Shown here in pieces: positions 15,756-23,326 of a DNA stretch of 64,000 bases. How positions within the stretch are numbered: the stretch's first letter is position 1; each line of letters begins with the position of its first letter. The notes below the pieces were generated by a model. It saw nothing but the letters and a program-made list of their open reading frames with translations. It was not told the DNA's origin and searched no databases. Source of the stretch: an uncultured Eubacterium sp. (GTDB taxonomy: Bacteria; Bacillota; Clostridia; Oscillospirales; Acutalibacteraceae); contig CALWHV010000017.1 in assembly GCA_944380545.1 (NCBI GenBank), forward strand, positions 62,001-126,000. Direction: 5' to 3'. Both the position numbers and the translations under genes were made by a program.

Positions 15756-16700
15756 TTATTCAAGAGCGTCAATATATTCCCTGAGCTTCATAAGCTTCTC
15801 ATTTTCGCATCGCGCGGCAAGCAGCGCCTCCTTTACGCCGATATGCGCAAAGCTTATGCTGCCGCCTGGGACCGCCTGTGCAAGCAGCGGAAGATCGGCA
15901 CAGATGACCGAGGCTATCTTTGCGTAGCCGCCCGTGCTCTGCCTGTCCGCTGCAAGGATTATCGGCCGGCCGCTCTCCGGCACCTGAACGCTGCCCGGAG
16001 CAATGCCGTCCGATATTATATCCATACCGTTTTTCCCTTTGAGCGGCTCGCCCGAAAGGCGGACGCCCATCCTGTTTGAATCCGGCGAAACGGTATATAC
16101 CTGCGAATAAAAGAGGTTTATATCATCCTTTGTGAACATATCCTCCTGCGCCGCGCTTACCGCCCTGAGCGTGATGCTGCGAGACGGTTTTACCGGCTCT
16201 GCGCGCCGCTCGTCCACTCTTTTGAGCCTGCCGTGCGGCAGTATTGAAAGCTCGTCGCCCGTTTTGAGCGCCCTGCCGCAAAAGCCGCCGCAGCGCGCCT
16301 TTATATCGGTTGAGCGGCTGCCGAGAAATTCCGGCACATCTATGCCTCCGCAGACGGCAAGATACGACCTGACGCCGCTTTTTACCCTGCCGCAGATAAG
16401 CACATCGCCGTCAAAAACCTCATAGACCCTGCCGGGCTCAATCGGCTTGCCGTTTATAGCGGCCTCCATAGGCGCGCCGGCAAGGCAGACGGCCGTATTT
16501 TCCGTAAACAGCGCGGCAATGCCGGTGACGGTCATCTCCAGCGCGGCGGCTCCGGGATCGTTTGAAAGCAGGATATTCGCCGTTTTGAGCGCCCTGAGAT
16601 CCATTGCGCCGCACTGCGAAAAGCCGAGGTGCATATAGCCGAAGCGGCCGCAGTCCTGCACGGTGGTGAGCGCGCCGGGGCGCACTATCTTAATTGCCAT
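15756..16700 (-). CDS. pxpC: 5-oxoprolinase subunit C (biotin-dependent carboxyltransferase fold)
   Basis: 314 residues. N-terminal IVRPGALTTVQDCGRFGYMHLGF and SQCGAMDLRA, AAALEMTVTG, SYLAVCGGIDVPEFLGSRSTD, then YTVSPDSNRMGVRLSGEPL and SDGIAPGSVQVPESGRPIIL are the standard PxpC/KipA blocks. The ATG at 16700 is chosen over an upstream in-frame start at 16742 because GAGGTG precedes it and homology begins at its second residue. It overlaps the end of pxpB by 11 bases. It works with PxpA and PxpB in ATP-dependent hydrolysis of 5-oxoproline. The family is also known as KipA, an antagonist partner of KipI in Bacillus. Confidence 0.94.
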   Translation of the reverse strand: MAIKIVRPGALTTVQDCGRFGYMHLGFSQCGAMDLRALKTANILLSNDPGAAALEMTVTGIAALFTENTAVCLAGAPMEAAINGKPIEPGRVYEVFDGDVLICGRVKSGVRSYLAVCGGIDVPEFLGSRSTDIKARCGGFCGRALKTGDELSILPHGRLKRVDERRAEPVKPSRSITLRAVSAAQEDMFTKDDINLFYSQVYTVSPDSNRMGVRLSGEPLKGKNGMDIISDGIAPGSVQVPESGRPIILAADRQSTGGYAKIASVICADLPLLAQAVPGGSISFAHIGVKEALLAARCENEKLMKLREYIDALE

Positions 16701-17421
16701 AACGCACCTCCGTGCTTTTAACGGTGTAGGTTCCCGCGGCAACGCTGCTTCTTATCTCTTTATACTCGCTTATCGACACGGGATAAAACCTTATACGGTC
16801 CCCCGCGCGGTAAAGTATCGGCCGCTCGCTTTCGGGGGTGTAAACCTCTACGGGCGTTCTGCCTATCAGCCGCCAGCCGCCGGGCGAATCAAGCGGGTAT
16901 ATACCCGTTTGGCTGCCGCCGATGCCCACGCTGCCGCGTGGTATCTTTATGCGCGGGGATTCAAGGCGCGGCACTGCGATGCGGCTGCTGAGCCCGCCGA
17001 GATAGGCGAAGCCCGGCAGAAAGCCGAGCATATAGATGCGGTAGCTGGGCTGTGTGTGCAGCTCTATAACCTCTTTTGTCGAAATGCCGGCAAGCTGCGC
17101 AACGCTGCTGAGATCCGGCGCAAATTCGCCCTCGTAGCAGACGGGTATCTCATACTGCACCGGCCTGAAATCAATATGACCCCTGCCGTGCCTGCGCGCG
17201 GCTTTAAGGGCGCGGACAATGCTTTTGCCGTCCGTCAGCAGCGGGTCGAAAACAACGGTTAGGCTGCTGTATGCGGGTATGAGCTCCAAAACGCCGCGTA
17301 TCTCGGCGGCGCGCACCTCCGCCGTAAATTCCGCAACGCGCGCGCCCGTTTCGGCGTCTATGGAATCGCCGAATTTAACGAGCACGGCGCAGTCTGAATA
17401 CGGGATGTATTTTTCCCTCAT
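16690..17421 (-). CDS. pxpB: 5-oxoprolinase subunit B (KipI family)
   Basis: 243 residues. Blocks typical of PxpB/KipI: SDCAVLVKFGD at the N-terminus, LELIPAYSSLTVVFDP, IPVCYEGEFAPDL, and the strongly conserved YMLGFLPGFAYLGGL, IPRGSVGIGGSQTGIYPLDSPGGWRLIGRTP. It forms the PxpB/PxpC complex that phosphorylates 5-oxoproline. The ATG overlaps the TGA of the DUF4392 gene (ATGA), which suggests coupled translation. No separate promoter is visible. Confidence 0.94.
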   Translation of the reverse strand: MREKYIPYSDCAVLVKFGDSIDAETGARVAEFTAEVRAAEIRGVLELIPAYSSLTVVFDPLLTDGKSIVRALKAARRHGRGHIDFRPVQYEIPVCYEGEFAPDLSSVAQLAGISTKEVIELHTQPSYRIYMLGFLPGFAYLGGLSSRIAVPRLESPRIKIPRGSVGIGGSQTGIYPLDSPGGWRLIGRTPVEVYTPESERPILYRAGDRIRFYPVSISEYKEIRSSVAAGTYTVKSTEVRYGN

Positions 17422-18479
17422 CGCGTGAAATATCCTTTTTCAATGGTGTGTTCAAACCACTCGCGCGTTTTATCCTCAACGGAGGACGGAAACTCGATGA
17501 GCGCGCCCATAAGCGACACGAGCGGAAGATTTATGTTTTTGCCGATGCCGTCTATATAGGGGCGCGGCTTGCCGTACATATCAAGCATACCCGCGGCTGC
17601 GGCGGCGTCCATAGCGGCGGACTGCTCCTCCGTGTCGTGAAAAAGCTGCGGCTTTTTGAGCAGGAACGCCGTTGCCGCCATAAGGGCGTTGCAGCCCCAG
17701 TCCGAAACCGTGGCGGTTATGATATTATCCGCAACCGTATCGGCAAGTATGCCGAAGCCGCTGCCGGCCTTGCAGCCGCCCTCCTCGGCGTAGGGCACAT
17801 ATTTTCTTATATGCTCCTCTATTGCCGCCATACCTATCTCGTTGCCGAGGTCGCCTATCGAGAGATTATAAACTCCCCTCTCGCGGCAGAGCTTGAACAG
17901 CACATCGTATTTTGCCTCAACGCCGGTGGTGTTCACGCCCACGGCGTTGTGATAATAGCCGTTTTTGTTGCGTCCGGGAGCCTCTATGCTTACCGCGGCG
18001 CAGGGCAGCCCGTGGGAGAGAATATCCTCCGCCTGGAGGGGCGCCTCCTCGCGCTCCTTGGTGAACACCGTGTAAACGACCGTGTTTTCCTCGGAGCAGT
18101 CTATATCGTTTGAAATATTGAAATCAAGCACATTTGAGATGGCCTTTACCGCCTTTACGCACTGCTGCGGGATAAGCAGCACCGGCACGGCGGAAAACGC
18201 GCGCATTATGAATTTTGCAAAAAGGCAGGAGGAGATGATGCCGTCCGTTTCCGCCTCGTTCCACGGCAGCAGCACAAAGCCGGTGAAGATAAACACCTTT
18301 TCGCCCGCCTTTATATGCTTTATGAGCCCCTTTGCGCCGTTTGTTGAAAGCGGCTCGCCGGTGAAGCTGCGCGCGCCGTCGTAAAGTATGCGGCAAACGC
18401 CGTAGCCGCGCGGGTCAAGATTCATCAGCGTGTCAAGATTGCAGCCGACATTATATATAGTTAGCTCTTCCCTGTTCAT
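17418..18479 (-). CDS. DUF4392 protein; D-glutamate cyclase-like
   Basis: 353 residues. A family with motifs NVGCNLDTLMNLDPRGYG at the N-terminus, GEKVFIFTGFVLLPWNEAETDG, AAVSIEAPGRNKNGYYHNAVG and a conserved C-terminal half with SIGDLGNEIGMA and DNIITATVSDWGCNAL. DUF4392 is the C-terminal domain of DGLUCY, the mitochondrial D-glutamate cyclase. ATG at 18479 is chosen over 18485 because GGAGG ends directly before the earlier ATG but six bases before this one. It is the second gene of the operon, 21 bases after dat, and its stop overlaps the start of pxpB. Expected reaction: D-glutamate to 5-oxo-D-proline, together with the DUF1445 protein or alone. Confidence 0.88.
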   Translation of the reverse strand: MNREELTIYNVGCNLDTLMNLDPRGYGVCRILYDGARSFTGEPLSTNGAKGLIKHIKAGEKVFIFTGFVLLPWNEAETDGIISSCLFAKFIMRAFSAVPVLLIPQQCVKAVKAISNVLDFNISNDIDCSEENTVVYTVFTKEREEAPLQAEDILSHGLPCAAVSIEAPGRNKNGYYHNAVGVNTTGVEAKYDVLFKLCRERGVYNLSIGDLGNEIGMAAIEEHIRKYVPYAEEGGCKAGSGFGILADTVADNIITATVSDWGCNALMAATAFLLKKPQLFHDTEEQSAAMDAAAAAGMLDMYGKPRPYIDGIGKNINLPLVSLMGALIEFPSSVEDKTREWFEHTIEKGYFTR

Positions 18480-18500
18480 ATTCATCCTCCGAAAACAGTA

Positions 18501-19346
18501 TCAATCGGCGGGGCACTGCGCCTCAAAATCGGCAACAAGCGCATCCTGAATGGTTTTCAGCATTTCCGGCGCCCTGCCGCCCACCGGCTTGCCGTCCACC
18601 GTTTTGACAGGTATGCAAAACGAGCCTGTGGAGTGAACGACTACCTCGTCAGCGTCCATAAGCTCGGAAAGCGTGTAGTCGCGCTCCTCGGTTTTATAGC
18701 CGAGCTTTTCCGCAAAGCGCAGAAGGCGCGCCCTTGCCGTGCCGGGCAGCACCTTATCGTCAAGCTGGTGGGTTATAACGACGCCGTCTTTAAAGATTGA
18801 AACATTTGAATGGGCGCACTCCGTAACTATATCGCCGCGGTGGAAGATCGCCTCCTGGCAGCCGGCGCGCTCAGCCGCCGTTGCCGCAAGGCAGGACGGG
18901 ATAAGATTTAGCGTTTTTGCATTGCAGTAATAAAAGCGCTTGTCCTCATAAGTGATGACATCGATGGGCTGATATGTGTCCGCCACCGGACTCGGGGTAA
19001 GCGTTATCCACAGATTTGATTTGATATCCTTTTCATAAATATGCTTTCTGAGCCCGCTGCCGCGCGTTACCTGCATATATACGAACTGCTCGCCGCAGTC
19101 CACCTTTTTTACGAGCCGGCAGAGCAGCTCCGAGAGCTCCGCTTTTTCTATAGGCATATTGATGTCGAGCAGAGCGGCGCTTCTGTAAAATCTGTCTATA
19201 TGCGCGGGAAGATCGAATATTTTGTGGTTGTGAGAATATGTAGCGTCGTAGATACCGTCGCCGAACCAGCAGACGCGGTCCGTCATCGGTATCTGCATCT
19301 CTTCAATAAGTCCGTAATTTCCGTTGTAGTAGCCAAGATTTTCCAT
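18501..19346 (-). CDS. dat: D-amino acid aminotransferase (fold-type IV PLP enzyme)
   Basis: 281 residues. PLP lysine is K144 in NAKTLNL; the PLP-N1 ligand is E176 in IVTECAHSNV, the D-amino acid/branched-chain aminotransferase pattern. CWFGDGIYDATY near residue 27 and KVLPGTARARLL fit too. The enzyme moves amino groups between D-alanine, D-glutamate and their keto acids. Start at 19346 is chosen because AGGAGG is present and homology begins there; the open frame extends to 19451. It leads an operon with D-glutamate cyclase halves, 5-oxoprolinase and alanine racemase, so D-Glu made from D-Ala and 2-oxoglutarate is the likely link. DAAT is favoured over BCAT by context. Confidence 0.9.
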   Translation of the reverse strand: MENLGYYNGNYGLIEEMQIPMTDRVCWFGDGIYDATYSHNHKIFDLPAHIDRFYRSAALLDINMPIEKAELSELLCRLVKKVDCGEQFVYMQVTRGSGLRKHIYEKDIKSNLWITLTPSPVADTYQPIDVITYEDKRFYYCNAKTLNLIPSCLAATAAERAGCQEAIFHRGDIVTECAHSNVSIFKDGVVITHQLDDKVLPGTARARLLRFAEKLGYKTEERDYTLSELMDADEVVVHSTGSFCIPVKTVDGKPVGGRAPEMLKTIQDALVADFEAQCPAD

Positions 19347-19374
19347 AATGCCCTCCTGAAAGCTAAATTTAAAA

Positions 19375-19412
19375 GCGGGCGCACGGTGCTTGCGATAAGC
19401 GCCGTTGCCCGC
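19375..19412 (-). promoter_or_regulatory. 5' leader hairpin of the D-amino acid operon
   Basis: GCGGGC / GCCCGC with inner ACGG / CCGT and GCTT / AAGC helices form a long interrupted stem that starts at the predicted transcription start and is followed by TTTTAAATTT. It could be a stabilising 5' hairpin or a weak attenuator. Confidence 0.45.
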
Positions 19413-19419
19413 ACAACCA

Positions 19420-19448
19420 ATTTTAATACAACTTGCCTTAAAAGTAAA
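19420..19448 (-). promoter_or_regulatory. Promoter for the dat-pxp-alr operon
   Basis: Minus strand TTTACT, 17 bases, TAAAAT, about 74 bases before the dat start codon. Nothing else resembling a promoter is seen within the next nine genes. Confidence 0.6.
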
Positions 19449-19486
19449 CACTATTTTTTAAAAAAACGCGTGTTTTTAAAAGAGAA

Positions 19487-20242
19487 TCAAACATCCGCTT
19501 CAAGCAGCACCGGGCAGTGGTCGGAGCCGAAAACATCACCGAGTATCTCCGCGCGCTCAAGGCGAGGCTCAAGCCGGCTTGAGACCACAAAATAATCGAT
19601 ACGCCAGCCGGCGTTCTTTTCACGGGCGCGGAACATATAGCTCCACCAGCTGTAAGCCCCCTCCTTATCGGGGTAAAAATACCTGAAGGTGTCCGTAAAC
19701 CCGTTTTCGAGTATGCGCGAAAAGCACGCCCTTTCCTCGTCGGAAAAGCCGGCGCTGCCGCGGTTCGTTTTTGGATTTTTAAGGTCTATCTCATTGTGGG
19801 CAACATTGAGGTCGCCGCAGAATATCACGGGCTTTTCGGAATCAAGCGCCTTTATATATTCCAAAAACGCATCCTCCCACTTCATACGGAAATCGAGCCT
19901 TGCAAGCTCTCGCTGCGAATTCGGGGTGTAGACGGTGAGAAAATAATAATCCTCGAACTCAAGCGTTATGAGCCTGCCCTCGCCGTCCAGCTCGCTTTTT
20001 CCGATGCCGAAGCGCACCGAAAGCGGCTTTTTGCGCGTGAAAACGGCGGTGCCGGAATAGCCCTTTTTTTCGGCGTAATTCCAATAGGAATAATAGCCCT
20101 GCGGCTCAAAATCTATCTGCCCCGACTGAAGCTTTGTTTCCTGCACGCAGAAGATATCCGCGCCGCAGGAGCTGAAAAACTCCTCGAACCCCTTGCCCAT
20201 ACAGGCGCGAAGCCCGTTTACATTCCAGCTTATAAATTTCAT
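19487..20242 (-). CDS. exoA: Exodeoxyribonuclease III
   Basis: 251 residues. AP endonuclease / 3'-5' exonuclease of the EEP superfamily, used in base excision repair. WNVNGLR at the N-terminus, CVQETKLQ (metal-binding Glu), YTPNSQ, GDLNVAHNEIDL (catalytic Asp and Asn), WRIDYFVVS and the terminal GSDHCPVLLE (Asp-His pair) are all intact. GGGAGG lies upstream of the ATG, and a TATATT-like minus-10 is seen near 20280-20290. It is transcribed alone toward the dat operon. Confidence 0.95.
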   Translation of the reverse strand: MKFISWNVNGLRACMGKGFEEFFSSCGADIFCVQETKLQSGQIDFEPQGYYSYWNYAEKKGYSGTAVFTRKKPLSVRFGIGKSELDGEGRLITLEFEDYYFLTVYTPNSQRELARLDFRMKWEDAFLEYIKALDSEKPVIFCGDLNVAHNEIDLKNPKTNRGSAGFSDEERACFSRILENGFTDTFRYFYPDKEGAYSWWSYMFRAREKNAGWRIDYFVVSSRLEPRLERAEILGDVFGSDHCPVLLEADV

Positions 20243-20359
20243 ATGCGCCGTGCCTCCCTTCGTTTGCGGCTGAATTACACATATAATATAACACAGCGCG
20301 CCGCCAGAATGGAAGCATTATTTTTGCGCGCCTTGAATTAAATATTTTTGATTTTTTAC

Positions 20360-20387
20360 TTGACTTTGGCGGCGATTGTGGTAAAAT
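20360..20387 (+). promoter_or_regulatory. Promoter for tRNA-Val
   Basis: TTGACT, 16 bases, TAAAAT, 12 bases before the tRNA. Confidence 0.65.
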
Positions 20388-20399
20388 AGATACCACTGA

Positions 20400-20475
20400 G
20401 GGAGCATAGCTCAGCTGGGAGAGCATCTGCCTTACAAGCAGAGGGTCACAGGTTCGAGCCCTGTTGCTCCCACCA
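20400..20475 (+). tRNA. tRNA-Val (TAC)
   Basis: 76 bases with encoded CCA. Acceptor stem GGGAGCA / TGCTCCC; anticodon loop CTTACAA gives TAC; TTCGAGC T-loop intact. Confidence 0.95.
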
Positions 20476-20477
20476 AA

Positions 20478-20512
20478 CGGTCGCTTCGCGTTTGCGTGGC
20501 GGCCGCTTTTTT
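20478..20512 (+). terminator. Terminator after tRNA-Val
   Basis: CGGTCGC / GCGGCCG stem (one G-T pair, 14-base loop) followed by CTTTTTT. Confidence 0.7.
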
Positions 20513-20525
20513 GCGCCCTGCCGCC

Positions 20526-20554
20526 TTGAAAAGCCGCGACTGATATGGTATAAT
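20526..20554 (+). promoter_or_regulatory. Promoter within the first copy of the 63-bp repeat
   Basis: TTGAAA, 17 bases, TATAAT. The minus-10 lies inside the repeat and the minus-35 just before it. The second copy repeats the TATAAT at 20649-20654 but with only a weak TTGCGC at 15-base spacing. Confidence 0.65.
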
Positions 20555-20607
20555 AACCTCTCAAACCAGCCGCCAAATCAAAGATTTGGGCTGCTTTGGA
20601 GAACATT
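20545..20607 (+). repeat. 63-bp direct repeat, copy 1
   Basis: Identical to 20645-20707 over 63 bases, offset exactly 100. It contains TATAATAACC, then a hairpin CCAAATC-AAA-GATTTGG extended by CAGC / GCTG, and ends at GAACATT. Confidence 0.95.
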
Positions 20608-20644
20608 GTATCATTCCCGCTTCGCACTTGCGCGCTTCGCGGAG

Positions 20645-20707
20645 ATGGTATAATAACCTCTCAAACCAGCCGCCAAATCAAAGATTTGGGCTGCTTTGGA
20701 GAACATT
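20645..20707 (+). repeat. 63-bp direct repeat, copy 2
   Basis: Second identical copy; it ends 21 bases before the acyltransferase start codon, so promoter element and leader hairpin are duplicated ahead of that gene. Confidence 0.95.
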
Positions 20708-20728
20708 ATAACCGGTTGGAGGAATGTT

Positions 20729-21880
20729 ATGGACGCAAGCAAGGCAAAGCCCTCGGCTCTTGCCGAAAAGAGCGAGGAGCTGCACAGCGTTAATTTTCTG
20801 CGCTTTGTGTTTTCCTTTATTTTGGTTTACTTTCATATTCTTCACGCAAATATAATTCCGTTTACAAACGGCAGCAAATTTTACGAGAACCTTGCGGAAA
20901 ACAGCCACGGAGACATACTTGTGGAATGTTTTTTCATACTGAGCGGCTTTTTTATGTTTTACAGCCTCGGCAAAAAGAAGGCCTCAACCTTCAGCAGCTT
21001 TGCTTATTCAAAGGCGGCGAGGCTTTGGCCGATGCTGGCGTTCGTTACGCTGCTTGATGTTTGCTTTTTTAACGCGCGGCTGATAAACGCGTTTTTCAAC
21101 CTGCTGTTTTTGCAGTGCGTGGGGCTTTCGCTTGACTATGCCGGAATAAACTGGTATATATCCCCCCTGTTTTGGAGCTTTCTGTTTTATTTCGGGCTGC
21201 ACCGCTTTATCAGGGATGAAGCAAAATTCCGCTTTGCCGCCGCCGTGCTGACAACCGTGGGCTATCTTATGTCGTTCAACGCCTTCGGCGGCGAATTTTC
21301 AAGGAGCGTCAGCTTCGGCTTTGTGAGCCTTTCAATGGCGCGCGCAATAGCGGGAATGGGGCTCGGCTACCTGATTGCCTCCATCGTGCAGACGCTTAAG
21401 GAAAACGGCTTTGAGGAGCGCGCAACAAGTACGAAGCCGCGAAAGGCGCTTACCTTTATAATCGCCACCGCGGGCGAGATAGGGCCGCTGGCGTTCATTA
21501 TGCTCAACTGCTTTGACTCTGACTGGCATTACGGCACAAGCCTTACGGACGCGCTGATGTTTGCGATAATGATGGTTTTCCTGCCGTTTAAATTCGGATT
21601 GTTTTCAAAGATATTCGGCAACAGATTTTTCGGATTTTTCGGCAGATATTCATACAGCGTTTATGTAACCCAGCAGACCGTGATAAATATTCTGGCAAGA
21701 ACGCTGTGGCACAACACGGATTTCGTGCAGCAGCACGCGCTGTGGTGCATAGGCGTGTCGCTCATCATAAGCTTTGTTTTCTCCGTTGCGGCTTATTACA
21801 TTATCGAAAAGCCGGGAGCGGCGCTGTTTTACAAGGCAAAGGCGCTGTTTTTTGCGCCGAAGAGGGCCGAGGCCGAATAA
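20729..21880 (+). CDS. Membrane acyltransferase, family 3 (OafA/NolL type)
   Basis: 383 residues, about ten membrane spans. N-terminal SVNFLRFVFSFILVYFHILHAN contains the conserved His after the first span; VECFFILSGFFMFYS and AKAARLWPML-type blocks (SKAARLWPMLAF) follow, as in acyltransferase-3 proteins that O-acetylate or otherwise acylate surface polysaccharides. ATG at 20729 is chosen over 20696 because GGAGG is seven bases upstream. Promoter and leader are duplicated upstream. Substrate unknown. A second family member is encoded at 51430-52533. Confidence 0.88.
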   Translation: MDASKAKPSALAEKSEELHSVNFLRFVFSFILVYFHILHANIIPFTNGSKFYENLAENSHGDILVECFFILSGFFMFYSLGKKKASTFSSFAYSKAARLWPMLAFVTLLDVCFFNARLINAFFNLLFLQCVGLSLDYAGINWYISPLFWSFLFYFGLHRFIRDEAKFRFAAAVLTTVGYLMSFNAFGGEFSRSVSFGFVSLSMARAIAGMGLGYLIASIVQTLKENGFEERATSTKPRKALTFIIATAGEIGPLAFIMLNCFDSDWHYGTSLTDALMFAIMMVFLPFKFGLFSKIFGNRFFGFFGRYSYSVYVTQQTVINILARTLWHNTDFVQQHALWCIGVSLIISFVFSVAAYYIIEKPGAALFYKAKALFFAPKRAEAE

Positions 21881-21886
21881 CCGCTT

Positions 21887-21933
21887 AAAATCAAGACCGC
21901 CGCAGGTATATCGCCCGCGGCGGCTTTTGATTT
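21887..21933. terminator. Bidirectional terminator, acyltransferase / spoVAC
   Basis: AAATCAA-ga-CCGCCGC pairs with GCGGCGG-c-TTTTGATTT; long stem with A and T runs on both sides, touching the spoVAC stop codon. Confidence 0.8.
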
Positions 21934-22375
21934 AGTAGAGCTTGAATATATAAATTATGACGCCGTAAATAACGCAGGAGGCTGTGCCGTATACTATTAC
22001 GGGGCCGGCGATGGTGAACATCTGCGCCGCCGTGCCGAGGATAAGCCCCTCCTGCTTAAATTCAAGCGCTGGAGAAACCACTGAATTTGCAAAGCCCGTT
22101 ATCGGCACTATCGTGCCGGCGCCGGCGTGGCGGGCGATCTTATCGAACACCCCGAGCCCCGTAAGCGCCGCGGTGATAACTATTATCGTGCAGGGCGTTG
22201 CAAGCTTCACCTCGTCCTGCGAAAGGCCGGCGAGCGCGTAAAGCTCGTTGAGCGCCTGCCCGAAGCAGCAGATCGCACCGCCGAAAAGAAACGCCTTTAT
22301 GCAGTTTTTGAGCTTTGGGGATCTTCCCTCGGCGCGCTTTGCCATTTTTTTGTATTCGCTTTTGCCGATATTCAT
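21932..22375 (-). CDS. spoVAC: Stage V sporulation protein AC
   Basis: 147 residues with four membrane spans. NCIKAFLFGGAICCFGQALNEL, GLGVFDKIARHAGAGTIVPITGFANSVVSPALE and GLILGTAAQMFTIAGPVIVYG match SpoVAC closely. It is part of the inner forespore membrane channel that moves dipicolinic acid during sporulation and germination. Unlike the usual spoVAC-D-E order, it stands alone on the minus strand; spoVAE is 950 bases away on the other strand and no spoVAD is present in the window. The ribosome site (GCGGCGGT) is weak. Confidence 0.93.
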   Translation of the reverse strand: MNIGKSEYKKMAKRAEGRSPKLKNCIKAFLFGGAICCFGQALNELYALAGLSQDEVKLATPCTIIVITAALTGLGVFDKIARHAGAGTIVPITGFANSVVSPALEFKQEGLILGTAAQMFTIAGPVIVYGTASCVIYGVIIYIFKLY

Positions 22376-22466
22376 AGTACCGCCGCTTTCGTTTTTTTAT
22401 TATTTTTAGCGGCTGCCTGCGGTTTATTCAAATTGTGTACGGATTTTAAATTCTGCGGCAAAGGGG

Positions 22467-22495
22467 TTGACAAACAATATAATTATCTGTAATAT
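22467..22495 (+). promoter_or_regulatory. Promoter for the lone ABC ATPase
   Basis: TTGACA, 17 bases, TAATAT, 33 bases before the start codon at 22528. Confidence 0.7.
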
Positions 22496-22527
22496 TGAGA
22501 TATACTATTTGTAAAGGGATGGCGTTT

Positions 22528-23274
22528 ATGCATCTTATTGATGTAAGAAATGTATATAAAATCTACAACCCCGGCGAGAACCAGGTAAACGCGCTGGACG
22601 GCGTTTCGCTGACTATCGACGAGGGCGAGTTCGTTGCGATAATCGGCCAGTCCGGCTCCGGCAAATCAACGCTTATGAATATGCTGGGGCTGCTTGATGT
22701 GCCCACCTCCGGCGAATACTATATCAACGGGCGGCTTGTTGAGGACCTGACCGACGACGAGATGAGCGAAATCAGAAACAAGCAGATAGGCTTTATCTTT
22801 CAGGGCTTCAACCTTATCGCCTCCTTAAACGCGCTTGAAAATGTAGAGCTGCCGCTTGTTTACAGGGGCGTGCCTAAAGCAGAAAGGCGCGAGCTTTCCG
22901 TTGCGGCGCTTGAAAAGGTGGGGCTCAAGGAGCGTATGCACCATCTGCCTGCCGCGCTCTCCGGCGGTCAGCAGCAGAGAGTTGCCGTGGCAAGGGCCAT
23001 CGCGGCGGCGCCGCCGGTAATACTTGCCGACGAGCCCACGGGCAACCTTGACACCCGCTCCACCAAGGATGTTATGCGCATACTGCACAACCTGAAAAAC
23101 GACGGCAGAACGGTCATAGTTATCACGCACGACAACGAGATAGCCGAGCAGGCGGAGCGCGTTGTGAGGATAAGGGACGGCAAGGTTGTTGAGGATTACA
23201 TCAACCCCGGCTTTGAGGAAAAATACGGCCGCGCCGCAAAGGCGGACAATAAAAATCCGATAGACCTGGGCTGA
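22528..23274 (+). CDS. ABC transporter ATP-binding protein, MacB/LolD type
   Basis: 248 residues. Walker A IGQSGSGKSTL, Q-loop FIFQGFNLI, signature LSGGQQQRVAVARAI, Walker B VILADEPTGNLD and H-loop VITHDNEIAEQ are canonical for the lipoprotein-release/antimicrobial-peptide (MacB, LolD) subgroup. ATG at 22528 is chosen over upstream in-frame starts at 22495 and 22519 because AAAGGG is well spaced only for it. The usual FtsX-like permease is absent: the next genes are spoVAE and an SCP-2 protein. The permease partner must be elsewhere. A terminator follows directly. Confidence 0.9.
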   Translation: MHLIDVRNVYKIYNPGENQVNALDGVSLTIDEGEFVAIIGQSGSGKSTLMNMLGLLDVPTSGEYYINGRLVEDLTDDEMSEIRNKQIGFIFQGFNLIASLNALENVELPLVYRGVPKAERRELSVAALEKVGLKERMHHLPAALSGGQQQRVAVARAIAAAPPVILADEPTGNLDTRSTKDVMRILHNLKNDGRTVIVITHDNEIAEQAERVVRIRDGKVVEDYINPGFEEKYGRAAKADNKNPIDLG

Positions 23275-23290
23275 CGAGCCGAATATTTGC

Positions 23291-23326
23291 ACCCGCAGCG
23301 GAAAAACTAACTGCGGGTGTTTTTTT
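23291..23326 (+). terminator. Terminator after ABC ATPase, touching spoVAE
   Basis: ACCCGCAG / CTGCGGGT stem followed by G and seven T; the T-run ends at the base before the spoVAE ATG. Confidence 0.75.

Noticed and set aside
20545..20707. Direct repeats as a possible CRISPR array
   Set aside because: Only two copies, 63 bases long, with a promoter and hairpin inside; no cas genes in the window.
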